From positions 1 through 33,471 of the forward strand of contig CBRG010000247.1 in the NCBI GenBank assembly GCA_000470535.1: a stretch of DNA of 33,471 bases. Reading direction: 5' to 3'. The stretch is from Streptomyces sp. AW19M42 (GTDB lineage: Bacteria; Actinomycetota; Actinomycetes; Streptomycetales; Streptomycetaceae). The number at the start of each line of letters is the position of its first letter. Position 1 is the stretch's first letter. This document shows, piece by piece, positions 15,662-23,803 of this stretch. Below the pieces are notes generated by a model, which was not told the DNA's origin, did not search any database, and saw nothing but the letters and a program-made list of their open reading frames with translations. Position numbers and translations under genes: made by a program.

Positions 15662-16828
15662 GTGGGGAAGCGGGAGCAGCGGCGGGGGAGGCGGCGCACC
15701 TACGAGGTCCGCAACCGCAGGCTGGTCCGGGCGCTGCCCGGGGTGATGCTCATCGGTGGCTTGGTGTTCGACTTCTTCACTCCGCCCCCCTTCACCGCTG
15801 TTCCCATGTTCGCCGCGGCTCCGTTGATCGCCGCACCGTTCTTCTCACGGGTCGGCACGATCCGGGTCGGGGCCGGTGCGCTGCTGTGCGTGGCCGCGCT
15901 GCGGCTCTACGACGGAACACTGATCCGGGTCGTGCCGTTCATCGAGCTGCTCACCATTCTCACCGTCTCGGTCCTCGCGGTCTTCATCAACGGGGTCGTG
16001 CGGCGCAGCAACGAGCAGCTGGCCTCCGCCCGGGTCATCGCTGCGACCGCCATGCGTGCGGTGCTGCCGACGCCGGCCGACCGGATCGGCGGGCTGTACG
16101 TGGCCGCGCGGTACGAGGCGGCGCAGGCGGACGAGTTCGTCGGCGGCGACCTGTTCTCGGTCACGGACACCCCGTACGGGGTGCGGCTGGTCGTCGGGGA
16201 CGTGCGCGGCAAGGGCCTGGACGCGGTGGAGGCGGTGGCGGTGATCATCGGGGCGTTCCGGGAGGCCGCCGAGCAGGAGCGGTCACTGGAGGGGGTGGCC
16301 CAGCGGCTGGAGCGTGCGCTGGCGCGGGAATCGAGCAGGCGCGGCGGGCTCGACGCGGTGGAGGGGTTCGTCACGGCCGCGCTGGCGGAGATCCCGCAGG
16401 GTGCCGGCCGGGTGCGGGTCGTCAACCGCGGCCATCCCGAACCGCTGCTGCTGCACTCGGACGGGGCGCTGGAGCAGCTGCGGCCCACGCTGCCCGCGCT
16501 GCCCCTGGGGATGGACCTGGGCGTGTGGCCGGACCGCTCCGACGAGTGGGAGCTGCCCGCCGGGTCGACGCTGCTCCTCTATACGGACGGCCTCTCCGAG
16601 GCCCGCGACGCCGACGGGGTCTTCTACGATCCCGCCGAGCGGCTGCGCGGACGGATCTTCCCGGGTCCCGAGGAACTCCTGTCGGCGCTGGCCGATGACG
16701 TACGGCTGCACACCGGTGGGGTGACGACCGACGACATGGCCCTGCTCGCGGTCGTGCGCCCGGCCGAGGGACAGCCGGACCGGCGTACGACCGTGAAGAT
16801 CGTGGGCCTGGACGGCGGAGGCGGGTGA
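15662..16828 (+). CDS. Membrane-bound SpoIIE/PP2C-family protein phosphatase
   Basis: A 388-aa protein with a basic N-terminus, several hydrophobic helices in residues 25-125, and a C-terminal SpoIIE-type PPM phosphatase domain. Metal-binding elements are visible in VGGDLFSV, VGDVRGKG, LLLYTDGLSEARD and TTDDMALLAVV. Streptomyces has dozens of these; many dephosphorylate anti-anti-sigma factors in partner-switch signalling. No anti-sigma or STAS partner lies next to it here, so its target is unknown. It follows the tRNA-fMet terminator and should have its own promoter. Confidence 0.92.
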   Translation: MGKREQRRGRRRTYEVRNRRLVRALPGVMLIGGLVFDFFTPPPFTAVPMFAAAPLIAAPFFSRVGTIRVGAGALLCVAALRLYDGTLIRVVPFIELLTILTVSVLAVFINGVVRRSNEQLASARVIAATAMRAVLPTPADRIGGLYVAARYEAAQADEFVGGDLFSVTDTPYGVRLVVGDVRGKGLDAVEAVAVIIGAFREAAEQERSLEGVAQRLERALARESSRRGGLDAVEGFVTAALAEIPQGAGRVRVVNRGHPEPLLLHSDGALEQLRPTLPALPLGMDLGVWPDRSDEWELPAGSTLLLYTDGLSEARDADGVFYDPAERLRGRIFPGPEELLSALADDVRLHTGGVTTDDMALLAVVRPAEGQPDRRTTVKIVGLDGGGG

Positions 16829-16955
16829 ACCCGGGCGGTGCCGGAGGGAGCCTCGTGAAGGTGAGGGCTCGGACGGGGAGAGTGTGCACGGAGGCGGGGG
16901 AGAGTCGCGGCCGATGCCACCGTGCGTAACCGTAAGGAACCCCTCCGCATAACAT

Positions 16956-16984
16956 TTGACGCAATGTCAGAAAACAGATAACGA
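16956..16984 (+). promoter_or_regulatory. Upstream promoter candidate for the riboswitch/M23 unit
   Basis: TTGACG (16956-16961), 17-bp spacer, TAACGA (16979-16984). The -35 overlaps an inverted repeat TGAC-gcaat-GTCA (16957-16969) that could be an operator. Confidence 0.45.
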
Positions 16985-17069
16985 TTGAGGGGTGATCAAC
17001 TCGCCCGATTCCACCCGGTTGTGTCCCGTAAAGTCCAGGCCAAAGATCGGAACGATCAGTTGGGGCGGC

Positions 17070-17099
17070 TTGGAATCGGACCCGTGTGTCTATTAACGT
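17070..17099 (+). promoter_or_regulatory. Proximal promoter candidate for the riboswitch/M23 unit
   Basis: TTGGAA (17070-17075), 18-bp spacer, TAACGT (17094-17099), a TANNNT -10. It predicts transcription from about 17106, roughly 50 nt before the aptamer. Confidence 0.45.
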
Positions 17100-17150
17100 T
17101 CGATAACGCAGCGCGGTTGTCCCAGCCGCCGTCAGTGGCGGCACCGTGCG

Positions 17151-17285
17151 CGAGCGCCGAATTCCGCAAGGGAACCGGGGAACCACCTACATGGGGTGAA
17201 TCGGGCATCTCTGTCTCGTCGAGAGGCGGAGGGACCCGTAGGAGACCTTCCTGCTCCGAACCCGTCAGCTAACCCGGTAGGCGAG
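17151..17285 (+). ncRNA. c-di-AMP riboswitch (ydaO/yuaA class)
   Basis: The conserved blocks of the ydaO class appear in order: GCCGAAT at the 5' side, GGGGAACCA, TGGGGTGAATCGG, GAGGGACCC, and the 3' block CCGAACCCGTCAGCTAAC ending GGTAGGC. CGCC (17155-17158) can pair with GGCG (17280-17283) to close P1. This class binds cyclic di-AMP and in actinobacteria precedes cell-wall hydrolase genes, as here. The ribosome site AAGGAG starts only 12 nt after P1. CCTTCC (17246-17251) could alternatively pair with GGAAGG (17288-17293) beside it. Control at translation is therefore possible, but that is inference. Confidence 0.9.
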
Positions 17286-17309
17286 AAGGAAGGAAAGGAG
17301 CGCGCCCCA

Positions 17310-18497
17310 GTGGCGTCCAACAAGCCTGCCCCCGAAGCCCCCTCCCGGTTCGCCCCCGAACACGGGAACGACTTCGGAACCGGGCCCGGTGCCGCTTACG
17401 GCGCCAGCCACGGAACCGCTTACGGAACCGATCACGGGGCCGACTACGGAACCGTTTACGGGACCGATCGTGGCAGCGAGTTCGGCAGCGGCCTCCGCGC
17501 CGACGAGGCCGAGCCCAACAGGGCGTGGGAGGAATGGAACCCCACGGAGGAGTCCATCCGCCCCGTGCGCGGCAAGCACCGCGTCGCCAAGCAGCGCAAC
17601 GGCCTTGCCCGTAGCTCCACCGTCCTCGGCGTCGGCGTCATCGCGGCCGTCGGCGCGGGTGGCATGGCCTCCGCCCAGAGCAAGCCGCCCGTGTCTATCT
17701 CTCTTCCCGACGCCATCTCGGACAAACTCCCCGAGGCCAAGTCCCTTCCGGGCGTAGGCGCGTTGTTCTCGGGTGAGTCCGAGACGGAGAAGGCCGAGAT
17801 CGCGACCGTCGCCGCCCCGCTGACGACGGCCGGCATCACCACCACAGAGGCCGAACAGGGCACGACGGACGCCGGCGAGGCGCTCCGCGCCCGCATTCTC
17901 CAGCAGGCCGAGCAGCAGCAGGACTCCGCCGACGCCGAGGCCAAGGCGGCCGAGGAGAAGGCCGCCGCGGAGAAGGCCGCCGCAGAGGCGAAGAAGCAGC
18001 AGGACGCCGCAGAGGCCAAGGTCGCCGCCGCGAAGAAGAAGGCCGCGGAAGAGGCGAAGAAGAAGGCGGAAGCGGTACGGCTCGCCAAGCTCGCGGCCAG
18101 CTATGCCATCCCCACCTCCTCGTACACGATCACCTCGACCTTCGGCGAGGCCGGTTCGATGTGGTCCTCCGGCTACCACACGGGCCTCGACTTCGCGGCG
18201 CCGACCGGTACCCCGATCAAGGCCATCCACAGCGGCACCATCAAGTCCGCCGGCTGGTCCGGCGCGTACGGCTACCGCACGGTCCTGGAGCTTGAGGACG
18301 GTACGGAGCTGTGGTTCTGCCACCAGTCCTCGATCGGCGTCAGCGTCGGCCAGCAGGTCACCACCGGGGACACCATCGGACGCGTCGGCGCGACCGGCAA
18401 CGTGACCGGACCGCACCTCCACCTTGAGGTCCACACCCCGGACGGCACCGGCATCGACCCGATGCCGTGGCTGCACGCCCGGGGCCTGACGGTCTGA
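17310..18497 (+). CDS. M23-family (LytM) peptidoglycan endopeptidase under riboswitch control
   Basis: A 395-aa protein; GTG 17310 has AAGGAG 9 nt upstream. The N-terminal region has imperfect YGTDHG/YGTVYG repeats (about 28-55) before the hydrophobic segment LGVGVIAAVGAGGMASA (about 107-123), so a long cytoplasmic tail or an unusual signal sequence is implied. A Lys/Ala/Glu coiled coil (about 190-265) leads to the LytM domain with zinc ligands HTGLD and HLHLEV, plus the GATGNVTGPH loop. The enzyme should cut peptide cross-links in peptidoglycan during growth or spore germination. The c-di-AMP riboswitch upstream ties expression to osmotic or developmental signalling. Confidence 0.92.
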   Translation: MASNKPAPEAPSRFAPEHGNDFGTGPGAAYGASHGTAYGTDHGADYGTVYGTDRGSEFGSGLRADEAEPNRAWEEWNPTEESIRPVRGKHRVAKQRNGLARSSTVLGVGVIAAVGAGGMASAQSKPPVSISLPDAISDKLPEAKSLPGVGALFSGESETEKAEIATVAAPLTTAGITTTEAEQGTTDAGEALRARILQQAEQQQDSADAEAKAAEEKAAAEKAAAEAKKQQDAAEAKVAAAKKKAAEEAKKKAEAVRLAKLAASYAIPTSSYTITSTFGEAGSMWSSGYHTGLDFAAPTGTPIKAIHSGTIKSAGWSGAYGYRTVLELEDGTELWFCHQSSIGVSVGQQVTTGDTIGRVGATGNVTGPHLHLEVHTPDGTGIDPMPWLHARGLTV

Positions 18498-18534
18498 GTC
18501 CACGGGTCCGAGTCCACGGGTCCGAGTCCACCGC

Positions 18535-18568
18535 ACGGCCGGACCGGGGACGGCCCCGGTCCGGCCGT
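18535..18568 (+). terminator. Terminator of the M23 gene
   Basis: A perfect 15-bp stem (18535-18549 with 18554-18568) with a 4-nt loop, 37 bp after the stop. There is no U-tract. Confidence 0.8.
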
Positions 18569-18651
18569 TGTGCGCCGTTCTGCGGCCACTGAACCCCGGC
18601 GGTCCTGACGCTCACCCCCCGACGTCGGGGCTGCCGGTTCTGTTGGTCCTG

Positions 18652-18687
18652 TCGCTCCTGTCGCTCCTGTCGCTCCTGTCGCTCCTG
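18652..18687. repeat. Tandem 9-bp repeat, four copies
   Basis: Four perfect copies of TCGCTCCTG (18652-18660, 18661-18669, 18670-18678, 18679-18687), preceded by a partial copy, between the M23 terminator and the aldo/keto reductase. No spacers separate the copies, so this is a simple tandem repeat that could vary in copy number. Confidence 0.85.
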
Positions 18688-18756
18688 GCTGGGGCGTATG
18701 GGTGTAGATGTAGCTGCCATGGAATAGCGCGTGCGATGCGGCGGGTTGTTCCATCC

Positions 18757-19701
18757 ATGACTTCTCTTCGCAAGCTCGGTTCCTCCGACCTCCAGGTCTC
18801 CACGCTCTCCCTCGGCGGCAACGTCTTCGGCTGGACCGCCGACGAGGCGCAGTCGTTCGCCGTCCTCGACGCGTACACGGCGGGTGGCGGCAACTTCGTC
18901 GACACGGCCGACACGTACTCCTCCTGGATCCCCGGCAACGTGGGCGGCGAGTCGGAGACCCTCATCGGCAAGTGGTTCGCGGCGCGGGGCAGCCGTTCCG
19001 ACGTCGTCCTGGCCACCAAGGTCGGCCTGCACCCCGAGTACAAGGGCCTCGCCGCCGCCACCATCAAGGCCGGGGCCGAGGAGTCGCTGCGTCGGCTCGG
19101 CACCGACTACATCGACCTCTACTACACGCACCAGGACGACGAGACCGTCCCCGTCGAGGAGATCATCACCGCTCTCGACCAGTTGGTGAAGGAGGGCAAG
19201 GTCCGCGAGATCGCCGCCTCCAACATCAGCCCGGCACGGCTCCGCGCCTCGCTGGACTTCTCCGAGCGCGAGGGCCTGGCCCGCTATGTGGCGCTTCAGC
19301 CGCAGTACAACCTCGTCTCGCGCGACACCTACGAGGGCGAGCTCCAGGACCTCGGCGCCGAGGCCGGACTGGCCGCCGTCCCGTACTTCGCCCTCGCCTC
19401 CGGCTTCCTGACCGGCAAGTACCGCGCCGGTACGACCGTGGACAGCCCCCGCGCCGGTGGCGCCGCCCAGCACCTGGAGACGGAGCGCGGCCAGAAGGTC
19501 CTCACCGCGCTCGACGGGATCGCGCGGGAGCGGGACGCCGAGATCGCCACGGTGGCACTGGCCTGGCTGGCCTCCCGGCCGACCGTGGTGTCACCGATCG
19601 CCTCCGCCCGCACGGTCGAACAGCTTCCCGCGCTGCTGGCCGTCGACGATCTGCGGCTGACGGACCAGGAGCTGACCGCACTCACCGAGGCATCCGCCTA
19701 G
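18757..19701 (+). CDS. Aldo/keto reductase
   Basis: A 314-aa NADPH-dependent oxidoreductase of the AKR superfamily with a TIM-barrel fold. The catalytic tetrad is complete: D49, Y54 (FVDTADTYSS), K88 (LATKVG) and H125 (YYTHQDD). The cofactor region is visible in VSPIASARTVEQL near the C-terminus. ATG 18757 was chosen because the alignment-like start MTSLRKLGSSDLQVS is typical for the family; the longer frame upstream crosses the 9-bp repeats. No clear ribosome site precedes the ATG. The substrate is unknown. Its TAG stop interlocks with the TAG of the convergent PrsW gene in a shared CTAG (19698-19701). Confidence 0.9.
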   Translation: MTSLRKLGSSDLQVSTLSLGGNVFGWTADEAQSFAVLDAYTAGGGNFVDTADTYSSWIPGNVGGESETLIGKWFAARGSRSDVVLATKVGLHPEYKGLAAATIKAGAEESLRRLGTDYIDLYYTHQDDETVPVEEIITALDQLVKEGKVREIAASNISPARLRASLDFSEREGLARYVALQPQYNLVSRDTYEGELQDLGAEAGLAAVPYFALASGFLTGKYRAGTTVDSPRAGGAAQHLETERGQKVLTALDGIARERDAEIATVALAWLASRPTVVSPIASARTVEQLPALLAVDDLRLTDQELTALTEASA

Positions 19702-21356
19702 GACTGCGGCCCGCCGCCGTACTGCTGCTGCCCGTACGGCTGTTGTCCGTACTGCGGCGGGTTGTAGGGCGGCGGGTTGTAGGGCTGTTGCCCGTACGGG
19801 TATGGGGGGTAGGGCTGTTGGCCGTACGTGGCCGGGTCCGGGTGCGGGGCGGGGCTGCCGTAGGGCTGGTACGGGACGTACGCCGGGTACGCGCCGGGCC
19901 CGGTGCCGTACGGCTGGGGCGCCGGGCGCATGTGACGGGGACGCCGCCGGCCCGTCGCCTGCGCCGCGTGCGCCAGGGCGGGTCCGGCGACCTCGCGGCG
20001 CTGCCACAGGTGGTGCAGCAGCTCCAGCTCGCGTGCGGCCAGATCCGGGCCGGCCGTGCCGCGGCGGGCCTGCCGGCGCAGAAAGGCCAGTGACGTCGCG
20101 AACGACTCGTACTCGGCGACCGCACGCGCCGCCGCCTTCCCCCGGGCCTTGGCCTGGGCGGCGACCACGCCGGTGACCTGGGCGGCGACCGGGGTGCCGA
20201 TCGGGGCCGGTACGTAGCCCTGGTGGCCGTACGGGCTGTACGGGCCGCTCCCCGCTGCCGCCGCCTGCCACCGCCGTGCCGTGTCCCTGGCCATGCCGCG
20301 CGCCCGCATCGACGACAGGGCGAGCGGCTCCGTGGGGGAGAGCCAGCCGGCCGCGGCGTAGGCGGGCAGCTCGATGGCCAGGGTGCGCAGCTCACGCTGC
20401 CGGGACCAGATCGCCAGCCAGGTCACCAGACCGAAGGCGGGCATCATGAACACGCCGTACACCACGTAGAAGCCGTACGGGCCGAACGTCGCGGAGCCGT
20501 TCCACAGGGCGTGCATGCCCATCGCGAGGGTCAGGCCGAGCAACGGCAGCGCGATGCGGCGGAACCGCTGATGGCGTGCGCTGCTCGCGGCGATTCCGAA
20601 GCCGATGCCGGTCATGACGGTGAAGAGCGGATGCGCGAACGGCGACATCACCGCCCGGACGAAGAACGTCGCGACGGTCACCGAGGCGAACCCCGAGCCC
20701 ATCTGCTGGTCCTCGCCGAAGGCGTTGCCGAGATAGAGGATGTTCTCGGTGAAGGCGAAGCCCGTCGCGGCGAATCCGGCGACGACCAGTCCGTCGACGA
20801 TCCCGTTGAAGTCCCGTCTTCGGAAGAGGAAGAGCAGCAGCACGGCCGCGGCCTTGGCGCTCTCCTCGACCACGGGCGCTATGACGGTGGCGCCCAGGGT
20901 GTCCGCGCTGCCCGGGTCGGCGGTGGCCGTGGCGATCCACTGGGTCGCGAAGGAATTGGCGAGGATCGCGACGAGCGCGGCCGCGCAGGCACCCCAGGCG
21001 AAGGCGAACAGCATGTTGCGCCACGGGCCCGGTTCCACCCGGTCCAGCCAGCGGAACGCCGTCATCAGCAGCGGCACCGGCAGCACCGCCAGCCCCAGCC
21101 CGACGAGGAACCCCTGAGTGCCCGTCTGGTCCCGGACCAGCGCGAGGATCACCAGGCCGCAGAGGGCCAGCACGGTGAAGACGGCGACGACGCGGAGCGT
21201 CCTGCTCCGCCACAGCATGCCGACGCGGCGCGGCCGGTAACGCCATTGGCCCCGCTCCGGCACGGCAGCCAGGATCTCGCCGACCCGCTGCTCCTCGAGC
21301 ACCGGAACGGCCGGCTGCGACTGCCGCTGCTGCGGAACAGAACCGTCGTCGTACAC
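19698..21356 (-). CDS. PrsW-family intramembrane metalloprotease
   Basis: A 552-aa polytopic protein. About eight helices span residues 50-340. The glutamate-type protease motif E164-E165-S-A-K168 follows VIAPVV, and FTENILYLGN, FAHPLFT and HALWNGS are the other conserved family stretches. PrsW in Bacillus cleaves an anti-sigma factor, so this protein may do regulated intramembrane proteolysis; the target here is unknown. The C-terminal 200 residues are cytoplasmic-looking, ending in Tyr/Gln/Pro/Gly repeats such as YGQQPYNPPPYNPPQYG. It starts at GTG 21356. It lies downstream of trmB on the same strand, 153 bp away, and no good terminator separates them. Confidence 0.88.
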   Translation of the reverse strand: MYDDGSVPQQRQSQPAVPVLEEQRVGEILAAVPERGQWRYRPRRVGMLWRSRTLRVVAVFTVLALCGLVILALVRDQTGTQGFLVGLGLAVLPVPLLMTAFRWLDRVEPGPWRNMLFAFAWGACAAALVAILANSFATQWIATATADPGSADTLGATVIAPVVEESAKAAAVLLLFLFRRRDFNGIVDGLVVAGFAATGFAFTENILYLGNAFGEDQQMGSGFASVTVATFFVRAVMSPFAHPLFTVMTGIGFGIAASSARHQRFRRIALPLLGLTLAMGMHALWNGSATFGPYGFYVVYGVFMMPAFGLVTWLAIWSRQRELRTLAIELPAYAAAGWLSPTEPLALSSMRARGMARDTARRWQAAAAGSGPYSPYGHQGYVPAPIGTPVAAQVTGVVAAQAKARGKAAARAVAEYESFATSLAFLRRQARRGTAGPDLAARELELLHHLWQRREVAGPALAHAAQATGRRRPRHMRPAPQPYGTGPGAYPAYVPYQPYGSPAPHPDPATYGQQPYPPYPYGQQPYNPPPYNPPQYGQQPYGQQQYGGGPQS

Positions 21357-21509
21357 CCCATGACCCTAACGAGGAGGACTGACAACGGCCATGGGGTATG
21401 GCCGGGGTCCGCCCCCCGGAGGCAGCGGCGCCGGGGGGCCGGGGCCGCGAGGCGGCGAGTCGTCGGGGCGGCAAGGTGGTGGCGCCGGGGTCCCGGGACG
21501 GCGAAGGGA

Positions 21510-22409
21510 TCAGTGGCGGGCGAAGAGCAGGTCGTGCACGACGTGGCCCTTGTCGAGGCCCTGTCCCTCGAACCGGGTCAGCGGCCGGAACCCGGGCCGT
21601 GGCGCGTAACCGCCGTCCGCCGCCGTGTTCTCGAAGCGGGGGTGCGCGGTGAGCACCTCCAGCATCTGCTCGGCGTACGGCTCCCAGTCGGTCGCGCAGT
21701 GCAGGACCGCTCCGGGCTTCAGCCGCTGTGCCACCAGGTCGAGGAACTCCGGCTGGATCAGCCGGCGCTTGTGGTGGCGGGACTTGGGCCACGGGTCGGG
21801 GAAGTAGACCCGGAGCCCGTCCAGCGAGTCCGGCGTCAGCATCTCCCGCAGCAGGATGATCGCGTCGCCGTTGGCGACCCGGATGTTGGACGTGCCGTTC
21901 CGGTCCGCGAGACGGAGCAGATTGCCCTGGCCGGGGGTGTGCACGTCAACGGCGAGGATGCCGGTACCCGGATCGTCGGCAGCCATCTGCGCGGTGGCCT
22001 CGCCCATGCCGAAGCCGATCTCCAGGACCACCGGCAGCCCGTCGAACAGCTCGGGCAGATCGAGGACGCCCAGCCCGTCGATGTCCAGGCCCCACTTCGG
22101 CCAGAGCCGCTCCAGGGCGTCCTGCTGGCCGGGCGAGACCCGGCTGCGGCGCGGCTGGAAACTACGGATCCGGCGCTCGTGGTGCGAACCTGCGGGATCG
22201 GCCGCCGGGCCGCCGGGGAAGCGGGGGGCCTGACGCAGCCTGCGCTGGCGGTCCAGGGCCGCCGCGCGCAGCTCGTCCGGGATTCCGGCGGTGGCGGATG
22301 CGCCGGGTGCGGTCGCCGTCGGTTCCGTTCCGGTCGCGTCCGCTGTCGGCTCGGCTCCGGGCGCGGCGCCGCCGGACGTCGTGGGGGAGGGGTTCATGGG
22401 CTCAGACAC
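21510..22409 (-). CDS. trmB: tRNA (guanine-N7-)-methyltransferase
   Basis: A 299-aa SAM-dependent enzyme that makes m7G46 in tRNA. E130-I-G-F-G-M-G-E is the SAM-binding glycine loop, and YFP-D205-PWPKSRHHKRR is the TrmB signature with the catalytic Asp. The N-terminal 60 residues are a low-complexity Thr/Ala/Pro extension compared with typical TrmB (about 220-240 aa). The GTG start has AGGG 5 nt upstream; ATG 22397 is an alternative. Its start overlaps the end of lhgO by 8 bp, so translation is probably coupled. Confidence 0.93.
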   Translation of the reverse strand: MSEPMNPSPTTSGGAAPGAEPTADATGTEPTATAPGASATAGIPDELRAAALDRQRRLRQAPRFPGGPAADPAGSHHERRIRSFQPRRSRVSPGQQDALERLWPKWGLDIDGLGVLDLPELFDGLPVVLEIGFGMGEATAQMAADDPGTGILAVDVHTPGQGNLLRLADRNGTSNIRVANGDAIILLREMLTPDSLDGLRVYFPDPWPKSRHHKRRLIQPEFLDLVAQRLKPGAVLHCATDWEPYAEQMLEVLTAHPRFENTAADGGYAPRPGFRPLTRFEGQGLDKGHVVHDLLFARH

Positions 22410-23658
22410 AATGCCCTGATTCTACGGCGGGGGGCTTCCACCCCGTCCCCTGTGCCCGCAGGAGCGCCCTGTGCGCCACCTCCCGCCCGATGGGCAGGGA
22501 CGCCGTGGCGGCGGGCGAGGGGGCGTTCAGCACATGGACGGTGTGCGGGGCCTCGCGGATCAGGAAATCGTCCACCAGAGTGCCGTCCCTGAGGACCGCC
22601 TGGGCCCTGACCCCGGCCGGGGAGGGCCGCAGATCGGCCTCCGTGACATCGGGCAGCAGCCGCCGCACCGCCGTCGTGAAGGCGTGCTTCGACAGCGACC
22701 GGTGCACCTCGCCCGCCCCGTACCGCCAGTGTCTGCGCGCGATCCGCCAGGAGCCGGGCCAGCTCAGCGTGTCCATCAGCTCGCGGGGGCGCACGACCGG
22801 CCAGCCGTAGCCCTCGCGGGCCAGCGCGGGCACCGCGTTCGGTCCGACGTGCACACCGCCGTCGTGGCCGCGGGTGAGATGCACGCCGAGGAACGGGAAC
22901 GCCGGATCCGGCACCGGATAGACCAGGCCGCGCACCAGATCGGGCCGGGCCAGCTCGTAGTACTCCCCCCGGAACGGCACGATCCGCATCCCCGGCTCGT
23001 CACCCGCCAGCCGCGCCACCCGGTCGCAGTGCAGCCCCGCGCAGTTGACCAGCACCCGGGCCCGGACCACCAGGCCGTCCGCCGTCCGCACCGCGACGCC
23101 CCACGGCCGCCGGTCGATCGCGGTCACCTCGGCGCCGAACCTGATCAGCCCGCCGCCCGCCCGCACCTCTGCGGCGAACCGCTCGGTGACCGCCCCGAAG
23201 TCGCACACCCCCGTCGTGCCCACCCGGATCGCGGCGAGGCCGCGCACCCTGGGCTCGTACTCCGCGATCTGCGCCGGCCCCAGCTCGGCCACCGGCAGCC
23301 CGTGCTCGCGGCCGCGCTGCACCAGCGCGTGCAGCCGGGGCAGCTCGGAGCGCCCGGTCGCGACGATCAGCTTGCCGGTCACCGCGTGCGCGATGCCGTG
23401 CTCCCGGCAGAAGTCGACCATCTCGGCGGCGCCGCGCAGCGCGTACCGCGCCTTGAGCGAACCCGGGCGGTAGTAGATGCCGCTGTGGATCACCCCGCTG
23501 TTGCGGCCCGTCTGGTGACGCGCTGGGCCCCACTCCTTCTCCAGCACGGTCACCCTGGTGCCCGGAGCGCTCCGCGTGATCGCATACGCGGTCGACAGAC
23601 CGACGATCCCGCCGCCGATCACCAGCACATCGCAGTCGTACGCCGCGCGCGTCATCAT
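22402..23658 (-). CDS. lhgO: L-2-hydroxyglutarate oxidase
   Basis: A 418-aa FAD-dependent oxidase (DAO family) converting L-2-hydroxyglutarate to 2-oxoglutarate, a repair reaction for a side product of central metabolism. The dinucleotide motif is G15-G-G17-I-V-G20 in VLVIGGGIVGLSTAYAI. GRNSGVIHSGIYYRPGSLKA and PFRGEYYEL are hallmark LhgO segments, and PFLGVHLTR is also present. ATG 23658 is set by GGAGGT (23665-23670) six nt upstream. The open frame runs further up, but without a start signal. It overlaps trmB by 8 bp in a two-gene unit. Confidence 0.93.
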   Translation of the reverse strand: MMTRAAYDCDVLVIGGGIVGLSTAYAITRSAPGTRVTVLEKEWGPARHQTGRNSGVIHSGIYYRPGSLKARYALRGAAEMVDFCREHGIAHAVTGKLIVATGRSELPRLHALVQRGREHGLPVAELGPAQIAEYEPRVRGLAAIRVGTTGVCDFGAVTERFAAEVRAGGGLIRFGAEVTAIDRRPWGVAVRTADGLVVRARVLVNCAGLHCDRVARLAGDEPGMRIVPFRGEYYELARPDLVRGLVYPVPDPAFPFLGVHLTRGHDGGVHVGPNAVPALAREGYGWPVVRPRELMDTLSWPGSWRIARRHWRYGAGEVHRSLSKHAFTTAVRRLLPDVTEADLRPSPAGVRAQAVLRDGTLVDDFLIREAPHTVHVLNAPSPAATASLPIGREVAHRALLRAQGTGWKPPAVESGHCV

Positions 23659-23664
23659 CACGCC

Positions 23665-23670
23665 ACCTCC
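23665..23670 (-). promoter_or_regulatory. Ribosome binding site fixing the lhgO start
   Basis: GGAGGT on the minus strand with 6 nt to ATG 23658. A GTG (23661) and a second ATG (23655) lie in the same frame with worse spacing. Confidence 0.7.
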
Positions 23671-23803
23671 CACCCCGATAGTGCACTGACCCACTGACAA
23701 CGCACTCAAACCTGAGAGGGCCAGCGTGGCGCCCGCGATCACGGGGGCGCCGGACGCAGGACCGGGGTGACCGGCCCTGCGGAGCCCCGGGCGCGCGCTC
23801 CGG

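Larger units (their letters stand above)
16829..17154 (+). other. Leader and promoter region before the riboswitch
   Basis: Together with the aptamer this makes a 481-bp gap before the M23 start. It holds two promoter candidates (listed separately) and a GTG micro-ORF at 16855-16929 with a good GGAGGG site. From 16940 on, base composition is visibly less G+C-rich than in neighbouring genes, as expected for a regulatory leader. Confidence 0.6.

Noticed and set aside
18492..18531. Direct repeats of GGTCCGAGTCCAC after the M23 stop
   Set aside because: Two to three short copies before the terminator; no sign of function beyond simple duplication.
18652..18687. CRISPR-like array
   Set aside because: Nine-bp units are contiguous without spacers; a simple tandem repeat.
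20223..22592. Plus-strand frame of about 790 codons opposite prsW-like and trmB genes
   Set aside because: It spans two well-supported genes and their gap; composition is Arg/Gly/His-rich with no domain.
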